DNA from: Mycolicibacterium frederiksbergense
Lineage (GTDB): Bacteria > Actinomycetota > Actinomycetes > Mycobacteriales > Mycobacteriaceae
Direction of reading: 5' to 3'
Length of the DNA stretch: 64,000 bases
Assembly (NCBI RefSeq): GCF_012223425.1
Contig: NZ_CP038799.1
Span: forward strand, 4,572,249-4,636,248
Shown: positions 50,150 to 58,796 of the stretch, one piece after another
How the letters are laid out: each line of letters begins with the position of its first letter
Numbering within the stretch: position 1 is the first letter of the stretch
Made by a program: the position numbers and the translations under genes
Notes under the pieces: model-generated
Told to the model about the DNA's origin: nothing
The model's input: only the letters and a program-made list of their open reading frames with translations
Databases searched by the model: none

Positions 50150-51465
50150 CGGAGCCTGGTTCTGGATGGCGCTCGCCGTGATTGGCGGGTGCAGGCCCAC
50201 CGTACGCGGCGGCGTTGATTGTCTGGTGTTCTGAATCCGAACGCGATGCGGCCGACGTGTTTGACGATTCTGTTGAAGCCCTCGCTGCGGGCGTTGGACA
50301 GCCCGGTGGTGATGGCCAGGATCATCGGTTCCTGCCACGCTGAGATGGTTTCGGCGAGCTTGACGATCTCGGGCACCGAGCACGCCGCGCAGAACGTGTA
50401 GAACCGGTACAGCGCGTCACGGATCTCATAGCGCAGACCGCCACGGTCGGTGCAGGCCAGCACGTCTCGCAGCAGCTCCTTGGCGATCCAGGCCGCCGCG
50501 ATGTCCCCGTTGGGGTCCGCGCAGGTCAGTTTCTCGAACAGCGTGTGTCGTTGATCGTCGGTGAGACGCTCGGCCGCGCGCAGTAGCCGGCGGCGGTTGA
50601 TCCACTCCGGATCGCTCTTGTGCCCGCGGCGGCCGCGGTAGGCCTGGGTGACGCGGCGGCGAACCCGATCAACCATCTCGTTGGCCTTCTTCACGAGATG
50701 AAAGCGATCCACGATCAGCTTCGCGTGCGGCAAGGCCTCGCGGGCGGCCTTGGCGTAGGCCCCTGACATGTCGATCGCGACGAACTCGATGCCGTCCCTC
50801 CACGCCTGGTCGCGCTGGGTGAGCCAGTCGGTGACCGGCTGCGCGGCACGGCCGTTGACCTGGACCAGCAACCCGCCGGTGCCGGTGATGTCGACCAGGC
50901 CGCTGTCCCAGCGGTCCACCCACGCGCGGGCCCCGGTCTCCGAGCAGGTCTCCCACTTGGCCTTCCCGCGGCGGGTCTCATCGATGCCCAGCACCCGCAC
51001 CGGGGGCGGTTCACCGGCCAGGACCGGGTCGGCGGTGGCGATCACCGCGTCATGGCAGGTGTTCCAGCTACAGCCATACGCGGCGGCGACCGCGGTGACC
51101 GAGCGGTCGTCGTCGAGGACCGCCAGGGCCATCTCTGCCTTGGCTCGTACCGTCACCCGCGCCCGCGGCGGGACCGACGGCGTGGACTCAGTGAACGACT
51201 TCCGACCGCAGGAGGCGTTGGTGCACAACCACTTCCGTTTGTGCCACACGATCAACGGCCGGTCCGCACCGATCCTGACGTCTCGGGGCCGAGTCGTGAC
51301 CCAACCCCTCGACCGCAACGATCTGGTTCGGCAGTCCGGGCAGATCCCGACCCACTCGAGCGCTGTGCCGACGTGAACGACGCGGACATCGCTGTCATCG
51401 ACCTGCACGGACTCCACGGTGATGCCGTCGAGTCCAAGCAGCAGGGAACCACTATTGTCAGACAT
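50140..51465 (-). CDS. ISL3-family transposase
   Basis: This 441-residue transposase has an N-terminal zinc-finger region (ICPDCRTRSLRSRG, LCTNASCGRKSF) and a helix-turn-helix (SVTAVAAAYGCSWNTCHDAV). The DDE core follows: LGIDETRRGKAKWE (first Asp), VAIDMSGAYAKAAREALPHA then IVDRFHLVKKANEM (second Asp region), and GLSNARSEGFNRIVK (Glu). ATG 51465 was chosen because the family N-terminus starts SDNSGSLLLGLDGI; the frame opens at 51510. It appears intact and potentially active. Confidence 0.93.
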   Translation of the reverse strand: MSDNSGSLLLGLDGITVESVQVDDSDVRVVHVGTALEWVGICPDCRTRSLRSRGWVTTRPRDVRIGADRPLIVWHKRKWLCTNASCGRKSFTESTPSVPPRARVTVRAKAEMALAVLDDDRSVTAVAAAYGCSWNTCHDAVIATADPVLAGEPPPVRVLGIDETRRGKAKWETCSETGARAWVDRWDSGLVDITGTGGLLVQVNGRAAQPVTDWLTQRDQAWRDGIEFVAIDMSGAYAKAAREALPHAKLIVDRFHLVKKANEMVDRVRRRVTQAYRGRRGHKSDPEWINRRRLLRAAERLTDDQRHTLFEKLTCADPNGDIAAAWIAKELLRDVLACTDRGGLRYEIRDALYRFYTFCAACSVPEIVKLAETISAWQEPMILAITTGLSNARSEGFNRIVKHVGRIAFGFRTPDNQRRRVRWACTRQSRRAPSRTRLRPC

Positions 51466-51562
51466 GCTCGCGCCTTTGCTCTGGATGCGTAGAGAACACC
51501 CAGTTGACAAGGGCGCGAGCCCTCAATCAGTCACCGACACGAACCCAATCGGTCACACCAGA

Positions 51563-51584
51563 CCCCCATCAAGTCGGAAGAGCC
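51563..51584. repeat. IS right terminal inverted repeat
   Basis: Ends AAGTCGGAAGAGCC, the reverse complement of the left end. The outer boundary is set by the following target copy. Confidence 0.88.
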
Positions 51585-51592
51585 AGATAAGC
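51585..51592. repeat. Target-site duplication, right copy
   Basis: AGATAAGC, identical to 50120-50127. Confidence 0.92.
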
Positions 51593-51774
51593 ACCGTAGC
51601 GCCCGAGTGGGGGAGTCGACATGTGAGTTCCCAGCACCGCTTCGTCGGTCTTTATTCCGCGAGGAGCGCCCGTCCCCGCGTCACCCCCGACCTGGGGTGC
51701 ACGCGAACGGGATCCAACGACACCATGGTCGCGTTGACCGAGACGCAGCTGCGCACAGGAATGAGGAGTCGACG

Positions 51775-53271
51775 ATGACGCCGAGCGGGCGCTTGACGCG
51801 CTCAACCGGTCCGCTGTGGCTCGGAGTGGACCTGGGCACCCAACAGGCACGCGCGCTCGTCGTCGACGATGACGGACACGTGTTCGGAGCGGGATCGGCG
51901 CCGCTGACGAGTACCCGCGGGGCCGGCCGCCATGAGCAAGATCCCCGGCAATGGTGGGCCGCGGTCGTCGACGCGACCAGAGCGGCATTGGCGGGCCTGC
52001 CCGCGGACGTGGTAGCGGCCCTCGCGGTCACCGCCACGTCCGGCTCGGTACTGCTCGTCGACAGCGCTGGAAATCCTCGCACCGAGGCGTTGATGTACGA
52101 CGATGCGCGGGCGGTGACGGAAGCGGGCGCCGTCGACGATGCCGGCGCGGCACTGTGGCGTTCCCTCGGGTACACGCATATGCAGCCCACCTGGGCATTG
52201 CCGAAGCTGTTGTGGCTGCTGAACAGACAACCGGAACTGGTCGCCGACACGACGCGGTTGTGCCACCAGGCCGACCTGATCACGGCTCGGTTCGTCGGTC
52301 GTCTCGTCCCCACGGACGCCAGCAATGCGCTGAAGTCCGGATACGACCTTGTCCGCGAGCGCTGGCCCGACGAGGTGTTGACCATCCTCGGAATCCCGCC
52401 GCAGCTGCTGCCTGCAGTGGTTCGCCCGGGCACGGTGCTCGGCCGGGTCGGTCCCGATGCCGCCGCGTTGACCGGGGTGCCCGCCGGAATACCGGTGGTG
52501 GCCGGGATGACCGATGGTTGTGCGGCCCAACTCGGTGCGGGTTGCGTCGAGATCGGCTCCTGGAATTCCGTTCTCGGCACCACCTTGGTGCTCAAAGGCG
52601 TTTCAGCCCAGCTGATTCACGACCCGGCGGGTTCGCTCTACTGTCATCGCGGCCCGGACGGGACGTGGCTGCCCGGAGGCGCTTCGAACTGCGGGGCAGG
52701 GGTGGTGACCGAGTGGTTCCCGGGTGCCGACCTTGCTGACCTGACCGCGAGGGCGGCGAGGTTGCCCATCGGTCCGATGGCGTATCCGCTTCTCGCCCGA
52801 GGTGAGAGGTTCCCTTTCCGGGCACTGGATGCCGAGACGTTCCTGCTCGGTCGGCCGCACACCGGCCCAGGCGTCTTCGCCGCCCTGCTCCTCGGTGTCA
52901 CATGCCTGGAACGGCTCTGTTTCGACCGGGTCACCATGCTGGGTGCCCCGACGCACGGCACCCTGACCTTCACCGGCGGGGCGTCCCGCAATGAGTACTG
53001 GTCGCAGATGCGGACCGACATGCTCGGCAGACAGGTCCACATACCCGAACAGAACGAACCGGCCCTGGGGATGGCGATTCTCGCCGCGACCTCGAGTGGC
53101 CGGTCCGCCAAGGAAGCTGTCGCGACCATGGTGCGCCGTCGGGGGGAGCGAACACCGAACACCGCACGGGTGTCCGAACTGACCGGGCATTACGCCCAGT
53201 TTCTGGAGGCGCTGACCGCGCGCGGCTGGCTGGACAACGCCACGGCAACCTATGCCGCGGCGAGGCTATAG
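51775..53271 (+). CDS. FGGY-family carbohydrate kinase (xylulokinase-like)
   Basis: This 498-residue sugar kinase has the N-terminal phosphate motif WLGVDLGTQQARALVVDDDG, VAGMTDGCAAQLGAGCVEIGSWNSVLGTT, and the C-terminal FTGGASRNEYWSQMRTDMLGRQV with the adenosine-binding Gly pair. ATG 51775 follows GAGGAG; the open frame back to 51607 enters the promoter shared with the luciferase-like gene. The sugar is unknown. It is convergent with the hydrogenase accessory operon, with eight bases between stops. Confidence 0.88.
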   Translation: MTPSGRLTRSTGPLWLGVDLGTQQARALVVDDDGHVFGAGSAPLTSTRGAGRHEQDPRQWWAAVVDATRAALAGLPADVVAALAVTATSGSVLLVDSAGNPRTEALMYDDARAVTEAGAVDDAGAALWRSLGYTHMQPTWALPKLLWLLNRQPELVADTTRLCHQADLITARFVGRLVPTDASNALKSGYDLVRERWPDEVLTILGIPPQLLPAVVRPGTVLGRVGPDAAALTGVPAGIPVVAGMTDGCAAQLGAGCVEIGSWNSVLGTTLVLKGVSAQLIHDPAGSLYCHRGPDGTWLPGGASNCGAGVVTEWFPGADLADLTARAARLPIGPMAYPLLARGERFPFRALDAETFLLGRPHTGPGVFAALLLGVTCLERLCFDRVTMLGAPTHGTLTFTGGASRNEYWSQMRTDMLGRQVHIPEQNEPALGMAILAATSSGRSAKEAVATMVRRRGERTPNTARVSELTGHYAQFLEALTARGWLDNATATYAAARL

Positions 53272-53279
53272 GCGCAGCC

Positions 53280-54104
53280 CTACCTCGTGATCACCAACCC
53301 TGGATCGAACTGCGCCCGCGTGCGCACCGAAGTGGACGCGGCCGACACGAGCATTCCGGCGTCCGAATCATGGCCCTTGGGGAACGTGATGGCGGCACTG
53401 TCGGGATCCTCGCGGTGCGCCATCAGCCAGTCGTACAGCAACCAGTCCAGTGCGCAGGCCACGGTCAGCGGGTCGGCCTCGGCGCCACTGCGCACGCACG
53501 CCTCGATGACGTCCCGGTGCTCGCGCCGCGCGGCGTCCTTGTTCACACCGGAGCTGTCGAACAGCATGGTGGACAACGTCAGTGGATAGCGCTGTCCGGT
53601 CTCGGACCGAAGGATCCATCGGCCGCCCTTCCAGGGCATACTCGGATCGACCAACTGCATCTCGCCGTAGCCGGCGATGACCCCGATGGGTGCTTCATCG
53701 AGTTCACCGTCCAGGGGTGCCGGCCCCAGCAGCTCGAGAGCGAATCGAGCGCAGATCGAGAAGAGCGCTGCGGTGCCGATGATCTTGCCGGCCCGCACAT
53801 CCGGTACCACCGCGCACGCGTCGGCAGATGACGCGTATTCGTACACGAGCCGGTCCAGGCACTGGTAGAGGGCGGCGAGGTCGTCGCGTTCCTGCGGGGT
53901 GGGGAGCTTGCCGCCGCCCAGTAGCTCACCGAATCGCCCGGCGGCGATGATCAACGCATCGTCGAGAGCCTCGAGGTGAGTCGCGACGAGGCGATCGGGC
54001 TCGTCATCGCCCGCCACGAGGACCTGGAGTGGGCTGGGCACGCCGGCGGAATCGGCCCAATAGAAACCGATCTGATCGTCGGTCTGTACGATCCGCGGTC
54101 TCAT
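53280..54104 (-). CDS. Uncharacterised last gene of the hydrogenase accessory operon
   Basis: This 274-residue protein begins MRPRIVQTDDQIGFYWADS. It is mostly helical in appearance, with ALFSICARFALELLGPAPLD and CALDWLLYDWLMAHRED, and has no Cys motif or membrane segment. ATG 54104 overlaps the stop of the upstream gene (ATGA), deciding the start over the longer frame to 54212. I do not recognise the family. Tight coupling to hypD and the DUF6390-like gene argues for a hydrogenase-related job. Confidence 0.75.
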   Translation of the reverse strand: MRPRIVQTDDQIGFYWADSAGVPSPLQVLVAGDDEPDRLVATHLEALDDALIIAAGRFGELLGGGKLPTPQERDDLAALYQCLDRLVYEYASSADACAVVPDVRAGKIIGTAALFSICARFALELLGPAPLDGELDEAPIGVIAGYGEMQLVDPSMPWKGGRWILRSETGQRYPLTLSTMLFDSSGVNKDAARREHRDVIEACVRSGAEADPLTVACALDWLLYDWLMAHREDPDSAAITFPKGHDSDAGMLVSAASTSVRTRAQFDPGLVITR

Positions 54105-54850
54105 CAGCGCAACCAACGCAGGCGGCGGTTGGTGGCCTGCAACTGCTGTTGCGTACTCGTTTCCAGCGCGGCGAACTGTTCGGAGGTCAGCCGGGCGCAT
54201 ACCCGCCCCCAATGCATCGCGACGAGATCGCCCGTCGTCACCGGCGTGTCCGTCGGCGCTTCCTCACCGACATCCACCCGAACGGTGGACTCGGCGGGCA
54301 GCGACAACGCCGAACCGTTCCAGGCCAGTTTGCGACACTCCACGACGGCAGTCACACCATCACTGGAAAGCACGGTGCCCCAGGTGATCCGGCAATTGTC
54401 CAAGACCGCCAACGGGTGCTCGTCCATACCGTTACCCAGCAGCCGGGTCCACGGGTACACACCCAGGACATGGAAGCCGTGGTTCGGTGCGGCCTCCTCT
54501 GCGAGGTCGGCGCTCAGGTGCGCCCAATAGTGGCCGGCCTGAGGGCCGATCACCCCGAGCAGCGCCGCAGTGAACGCGTGCGGGTCCAGCTCCGCACCCA
54601 CCCCGCCGCCGAGCCAGTACGATTCGACGATCCGGTGATCCAGCGGGTCGGGGATTCCCGTCATCTGGGACAGCACCACCAGATAAGGCCAAGCACCGGT
54701 GAATTGCCTTGCCGCGCGCTCGATATCAGCACGAGTACCGCCGACCAGCCGTGATGCGTCCGACGGTCCGCAGTAGCCCAGCCGGTTCGGGGCATATGCG
54801 TAGTGCGCGAACATCAGTGCGCCGTCGGTGCCGGTGGCACCGCCGGTCAC
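54104..54850 (-). CDS. DUF6390-like protein of the hydrogenase locus
   Basis: This 248-residue protein has a conserved-looking start MFAHYAYAPNRLGYCGPSDASRL, then ARQFTGAWPYLVVLSQMTGIPDPLDHRIVESYWLGGGV and GFHVLGVYPWTRLL. It resembles DUF6390 proteins found beside [NiFe]-hydrogenase genes in actinobacteria (recalled, not verified). GTG 54850 overlaps the hypD stop (GTGA); internal ATG 54814 is an alternative. The biochemical role is unknown. Confidence 0.7.
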   Translation of the reverse strand: MTGGATGTDGALMFAHYAYAPNRLGYCGPSDASRLVGGTRADIERAARQFTGAWPYLVVLSQMTGIPDPLDHRIVESYWLGGGVGAELDPHAFTAALLGVIGPQAGHYWAHLSADLAEEAAPNHGFHVLGVYPWTRLLGNGMDEHPLAVLDNCRITWGTVLSSDGVTAVVECRKLAWNGSALSLPAESTVRVDVGEEAPTDTPVTTGDLVAMHWGRVCARLTSEQFAALETSTQQQLQATNRRLRWLR

Positions 54851-55992
54851 GTCGGTGCACCGTGGCCGATGAGCGTGGCGGCATCACGGTGCAGCCGGCC
54901 GAAGTTGTAGTAGGCCGCGCAGGCGCCTTCCGGGGAGACCATGCACGTCCCGATCGGCGTTTCCGGTGTGCACGCCGTGCCGAACACCTTGCATTCCCAT
55001 GGTTTCAGCACGCCTTTGAGCACTTCGCCGCACTGGCAGGCCTTCGGGTCGGCCACCCGGACGCCGGGCAGCGCGAACCGCTGCTCGGCATCGAACTGTG
55101 CCAACTCGTCGCGCAACCGCAGGGCACTTTGCGAGATGAAACCCAGACCGCGCCATTCGAAGTGCGGGCGCACCGCGAAGACCTCGCTCATCAGTGCCAG
55201 CGCGGCCGGGTTGCCCTCCTCGTGGACGACCCTGGAGTACTGGTTCTCCACCTCGCAGCGGCCCTCCCGGATCTGCCGGAGCAGCATCGCGATCGAGGCC
55301 AGGATGTCCAGCGGTTCGAAACCGGCTACCACCAAGGGTTTCTTGTACACCGCTGGCACGAACCGATACGGCCGGTTGCCGACCACCGTGGACACGTGGC
55401 CGGGCCCGAGGAAACCCGACAGACGCAGATCGGGGGACTCCAATATCGCCTTGATCGGCGGAACTATCGTGACGTGATTGCAGAAAACGGTGAAGTTCGG
55501 CACGGCGAGTTCGCGGGCGCGCACCACGGTCACCGCGGTGGACGGCGCGGTGGTCTCGAAGCCGATAGCGAAGAACACCACCTGCTTGTCGGGGTTGTCG
55601 ACGGCGATCTTCAGCGCGTCCAGGGGCGAGTAGACGAAGCGGACGTCGGCACCGTTGGCCTTGGCGTCCAGCAGGCTGCCATTGGATCCGGGGACGCGCA
55701 TCATGTCACCGAAGCAGGTGAAGATGACCCCCGGCCGCTGGGCCAGCCAGATGGCGTCATCGACACGTCCCATCGGAATCACACACACCGGGCAGCCCGG
55801 ACCGTGCACCAGCTCCACATTGGCGGGCAGCAGGTGTTCGATACCGTGCCGATAGATGGTGTGGGTATGTCCGCCACACACCTCCATGAACTTGAAGTGT
55901 TCGTCGGGTCCGCCAGCGCCGGCCAGTGCGGTGATGGCGGACAATAACTTTCGCGCTGCCGCGGGGTCGCGGAACTCGTCAACGAAACGCAT
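54847..55992 (-). CDS. hypD: Hydrogenase maturation protein HypD
   Basis: This 381-residue scaffold protein helps build the Fe(CN)2CO group of [NiFe]-hydrogenase. Key motifs are MEVCGGHTHTIYRHG, HGPGCPVCVIP, IGFETTAPS and the [4Fe-4S] region GTACTPETPIGTCMVSPEGACAAYY. ATG 55992 is preceded by a GGAG; the open frame to 56058 is not needed. It lies 13 bases after hypC, its known partner. Confidence 0.96.
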   Translation of the reverse strand: MRFVDEFRDPAAARKLLSAITALAGAGGPDEHFKFMEVCGGHTHTIYRHGIEHLLPANVELVHGPGCPVCVIPMGRVDDAIWLAQRPGVIFTCFGDMMRVPGSNGSLLDAKANGADVRFVYSPLDALKIAVDNPDKQVVFFAIGFETTAPSTAVTVVRARELAVPNFTVFCNHVTIVPPIKAILESPDLRLSGFLGPGHVSTVVGNRPYRFVPAVYKKPLVVAGFEPLDILASIAMLLRQIREGRCEVENQYSRVVHEEGNPAALALMSEVFAVRPHFEWRGLGFISQSALRLRDELAQFDAEQRFALPGVRVADPKACQCGEVLKGVLKPWECKVFGTACTPETPIGTCMVSPEGACAAYYNFGRLHRDAATLIGHGAPT

Positions 55993-56005
55993 GGTGGTCT
56001 CCAGC

Positions 56006-56278
56006 TCAGATGATGGCGGATGAATCGAATGCTTGAATCTCGTCGGAATAGGCGTCACCGAGTTTCTGAACGGCCGCGAGCGTCAACAGCGCCTCGGACT
56101 CGTCGATCCTGGCCATCGCGAAGCCGACGTGGACCAGTACCCAGTCGTCGGGTTCTGGCATGTCCCTTTCCAAAAGGCGCACGCTGATCACCCGTCGTAC
56201 ACCGCTCACGTCGACCTTGGCCAAACAATTGTCGACATCGGTGATCTCGATGATCCGTCCCGGAATTCCCAAACACAT
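56006..56278 (-). CDS. hypC: Hydrogenase maturation chaperone HypC (copy 1)
   Basis: This 90-residue protein begins with the functional N-terminal Met-Cys (MCLGIPGRIIEI) and has DDWVLVHVGFAMARIDESEA. HypC binds HypD and the large-subunit precursor through that Cys. It starts 13 bases after hypE. A second copy is at 58793, and a HypC-like domain is fused in the gene at 58080. Confidence 0.95.
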   Translation of the reverse strand: MCLGIPGRIIEITDVDNCLAKVDVSGVRRVISVRLLERDMPEPDDWVLVHVGFAMARIDESEALLTLAAVQKLGDAYSDEIQAFDSSAII

Positions 56279-56291
56279 GACGTGACCTTCC

Positions 56292-57404
56292 TCAGCAGAT
56301 GCGGGGTAGTGGGTCGCCGACGAGCATGTCCACGATGCGCGTGCCACCGAAAGCGGTGCGCAATACGACGGTGGCCTCGGGTTCCTCGGCGATGCGGCCG
56401 ATCTCGATGGCCTCGCCGCCCCCCGGCTGGGCCCGCAGCGCGGCCAGCGCGGCATCGACTTCGGCGGGCGCGACGACGGCAAGAAACTTGCCCTCATTGG
56501 CCACGTACAGCGGGTCGATGCCCAGCATCTCGCACGCCCCGGCGACCTCCGGCCGCACCGGGAGCCGATTCTCCTCCAGCACCACGGCCAGGCCGCTCGC
56601 CTGCGCCAGTTCGTTACAGACCGTTCCGACGCCACCGCGGGTGGGGTCCCGCAGCCACCGGGTCGAGGGTGCCGCGGCCAACAGGCTTTCGACCAGTCCG
56701 CTCACCGACGCGGTATCGGATTCGATATCTGCCTCGATCGCCAGATCCCCGCGGGCCAGCATCACCGCCATGCCATGGTCGCCGATGGTGCCGGAGACGA
56801 GCAGTCTGTCACCGGGCAGCACCTTGTCAGCGGTCAGTTCCCGTCCGGCAGGCACGAGCCCGGCGCCGGCTGTCGTGATGTACAGCCCGTCGGCGGCGCC
56901 GCGTGGCACGACTTTCGTGTCGCCGGTGACGATCTGGACCGACGCGGCACGGGCCGCGGACGCCATGTCCGCGACGATGTCCTTGAGGTCGGCAATCGGA
57001 AAACCCTCTTCGAGTACGAATGCCGCCGTGAGCCAGGACGGAACGGCACCGACCATGGCCAGATCGTTGAGGGTGCCGTGCACCGCCAGATGCCCGATCG
57101 AGCCGCCGGGGAAGCGAAGCGGCTGCACCACGAACGAGTCGGTCGAGAACGCGATCCGCCGGCCGCCGGGCAGGTCGATCACCGCGCCGTCACCGAGCGA
57201 GTCCAGGTGTGGATTGCGAAACGCCTCGACGAAGACCGCATCGACGAGCGCAGCCGATGACTTGCCGCCCGCGCCGTGGGCGAGGGTGACGACAGTGTCC
57301 CGCAGCCGGGGTCGCCGCCTGCGGAACGCCTCGATCCGTTCGATCACCTCACCTTCCCGGAACGATGGCCCCGAGGAGAGATATTCGGCTACGTGTTCGG
57401 TCAT
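56292..57404 (-). CDS. hypE: Hydrogenase maturation protein HypE (carbamoyl dehydratase)
   Basis: This 370-residue PurM/AIR-synthase-fold protein converts the carbamoyl group on its C-terminal Cys to a thiocyanate, the source of cyanide ligands. The chain ends PRIC with the required Cys exactly at the terminus. It also shows LAHGAGGKSSAALVDAVF, VHGTLNDLAMVGA, IVTGDTKVVPRG and RDPTRGGVGTVCNELA. ATG 57404 follows GGAGGTAGGG and overlaps the SIS gene stop. Confidence 0.96.
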   Translation of the reverse strand: MTEHVAEYLSSGPSFREGEVIERIEAFRRRRPRLRDTVVTLAHGAGGKSSAALVDAVFVEAFRNPHLDSLGDGAVIDLPGGRRIAFSTDSFVVQPLRFPGGSIGHLAVHGTLNDLAMVGAVPSWLTAAFVLEEGFPIADLKDIVADMASAARAASVQIVTGDTKVVPRGAADGLYITTAGAGLVPAGRELTADKVLPGDRLLVSGTIGDHGMAVMLARGDLAIEADIESDTASVSGLVESLLAAAPSTRWLRDPTRGGVGTVCNELAQASGLAVVLEENRLPVRPEVAGACEMLGIDPLYVANEGKFLAVVAPAEVDAALAALRAQPGGGEAIEIGRIAEEPEATVVLRTAFGGTRIVDMLVGDPLPRIC

Positions 57405-58075
57405 GGCCCTACCTCCGCTTGGACGGTGACCCAGAGTTGATAGCCGAGCAGGGCCTGTGACTCCTGAATCCGGTGCACGCTTTGAGAATCGACGACGAAG
57501 CACACGTCGACGTCGGGGTTGTCGGCGAATGCGCCACCGTCATAGCCCGCGAATCCGATGGTGTAGAGGCCGCGGCGACGCGCTTCCCGCAAGGCGATCA
57601 GCAGATCGGCAGAGTTTCCACTGGTCGACATCGCCACCGCGATATCGACCGGGCCCGCCCTGGCGATCAGCTGCCGGGCGAACACCAGGTCGAACCCGAC
57701 ATCGTTGCCCAGCGCGGTGAGCACCGCTTGATCGGCGGCGAGTGACCAGGCCGGCAGCGGCCGGCCGGCGGCCGGTTGGGCGAACAAGGCGGCGATCGTC
57801 GCGGCATCCGTCGAACTGCCACCGTTGCCGAAGGTGAACATCCTGCCGCCGGCGGTGAATCGGCGGGCCAGCTCGGCGCCGGCTTTGTCGAGCAGCTCAC
57901 GGCAGGCCTGCAAGCTCGACAGCCGAAGGGCCGCACTGTCGGCGGCTTTGGCCTGAGCCGATCTGCTGAGGTCGGCCAGCAGCGCGCCGGCGTCGGATTC
58001 GTGTGAATCGATGAACGGGTACAGGAAATTGGTCGCTTCGTCGAGCGGATCGACGTCGAAATCTTGTCGGTTCAT
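57401..58075 (-). CDS. SIS-domain protein (GmhA-like) of the hydrogenase operon
   Basis: This 224-residue sugar-isomerase-fold protein has MFTFGNGGSSTDAATIAALF (phosphosugar loop), GNDVGFDLVFARQLIA, DIAVAMSTSGNSADLLIALREARRRGLYTIGFAG and HRIQESQALLGYQLWVTVQ. It looks like a phosphoheptose isomerase, yet it is locked between hypE (4-base overlap) and the HypC fusion. There is no heptose pathway nearby. A maturation role is inferred from context. Confidence 0.85.
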   Translation of the reverse strand: MNRQDFDVDPLDEATNFLYPFIDSHESDAGALLADLSRSAQAKAADSAALRLSSLQACRELLDKAGAELARRFTAGGRMFTFGNGGSSTDAATIAALFAQPAAGRPLPAWSLAADQAVLTALGNDVGFDLVFARQLIARAGPVDIAVAMSTSGNSADLLIALREARRRGLYTIGFAGYDGGAFADNPDVDVCFVVDSQSVHRIQESQALLGYQLWVTVQAEVGP

Positions 58076-58079
58076 CGCG

Positions 58080-58796
58080 TCACTCCTCGGCCATCGTGCT
58101 GATCACCATTCCGGCGTGCACCAACACCAGGTCGCCCGCTGCCAGCGGTCCGACCAGCGTCGCCAGCACCGTTTCGGTGCCGTCGGCGGAGCGCACCGTC
58201 GCCGTTCCATCGGTGGTGGTGGCGATCACTTCGGCGAGGCGGCCCTCATCGCTACAGGTGATGCACACCTCTTCTGTGCATTCCTCTTTCGAGACGGTCA
58301 GCAGCCCGGGGTGTTCGAAACACACATGGGTCAGTTCCCACAGCAGGTGGTACATCAGGACGAACTCGCCCGTCGCGGGCAGCGTGGGATCCGGATCGTC
58401 GAGCCAGAGCACATGGTCGGCGGCGCCCGGAGCGGGGCGGGCACCGTTGCCGATCCAGATGGTGGTGACACCCCAGGCCGGGGCGCGCCGCATGATAGCC
58501 GAGACCACGGGATCGTCCGCGGCCGCAACGGCGATCACCACATCGCCTGGCCGGGCCGAAACCCGCACCTGACCGACCAGGTCGGTGCCGGTCAGCGCGA
58601 CCGCCGGGAGGGCGCGCTTCCCGACGATGACCGGGTGCACGAACTCCACCGCGATGTGCTGGGCGTGCGGCGGGAACGCCGGGGCGACGCACCACGCCGT
58701 GGCGGAATCGCAGAACCGCCGGGCCAGCGCGAGCGATGCGCCGGCCAGATCGGCGGACAGCGGGGCCGATATCCCCTGCGGCGCCACGGCGGTCAT
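58080..58796 (-). CDS. Fusion of a SIS-like domain with a C-terminal HypC/HupF-type domain
   Basis: The first about 165 of 238 residues look like a reduced SIS-type domain (PGDVVIAVAAADDPVVSAIMRRAPAWGVTTIWIGNG). The C-terminal part carries CITCSDEGRLAEVIATTTDG and GDLVLVHAGMVISTM, the hallmarks of HypC/HupF chaperones. The Cys pair EECTEEVC just before is notable. It overlaps hypC copy 2 by four bases. The fusion ties the SIS fold directly to hydrogenase maturation. Confidence 0.8.
   Translation of the reverse strand: MTAVAPQGISAPLSADLAGASLALARRFCDSATAWCVAPAFPPHAQHIAVEFVHPVIVGKRALPAVALTGTDLVGQVRVSARPGDVVIAVAAADDPVVSAIMRRAPAWGVTTIWIGNGARPAPGAADHVLWLDDPDPTLPATGEFVLMYHLLWELTHVCFEHPGLLTVSKEECTEEVCITCSDEGRLAEVIATTTDGTATVRSADGTETVLATLVGPLAAGDLVLVHAGMVISTMAEE

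Larger units (their letters stand above)
50128..51584 (-). mobile_element. ISL3-family insertion sequence, complete, 1457 bp
   Basis: The ends are GGCTCTTCCGACTT (50128-50141) and its exact reverse complement AAGTCGGAAGAGCC (51571-51584); pairing continues imperfectly to a GGGG run, giving 18 of 22 matching positions. It holds a single transposase gene and is flanked by perfect 8-bp target copies. It is inserted after about codon 13 of the luciferase-like gene. Intact ends and duplication point to recent transposition. Confidence 0.93.
49309..51622 (-). pseudogene. Luciferase-like (F420-dependent type) oxidoreductase, split by an ISL3 element
   Basis: The 3' portion (49309-50127) encodes KGLEDSGYGTVWIAGNAPGD, VGTAIVNVWAEDADVVAEAFHRVDG, RFVLGVGIGHREM and the rest of a TIM-barrel oxidoreductase. 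The 5' end lies beyond the IS: reading 51622-51593 and then 50127 onward, after removing the element and one target copy, gives MSTPPLGRYGAYLLVQDFE continuing in frame. The restored gene is 849 bases (282 codons plus stop). As it stands only an N-terminally shortened product could be made from GTG 50079. The cofactor assignment (F420 versus FMN) is by family resemblance. Confidence 0.85.

Noticed and set aside
48555..53279. Integrative element or prophage around the IS
   Set aside because: Apart from the single ISL3 element with its own target duplication there is no integrase, attachment repeat or phage gene.
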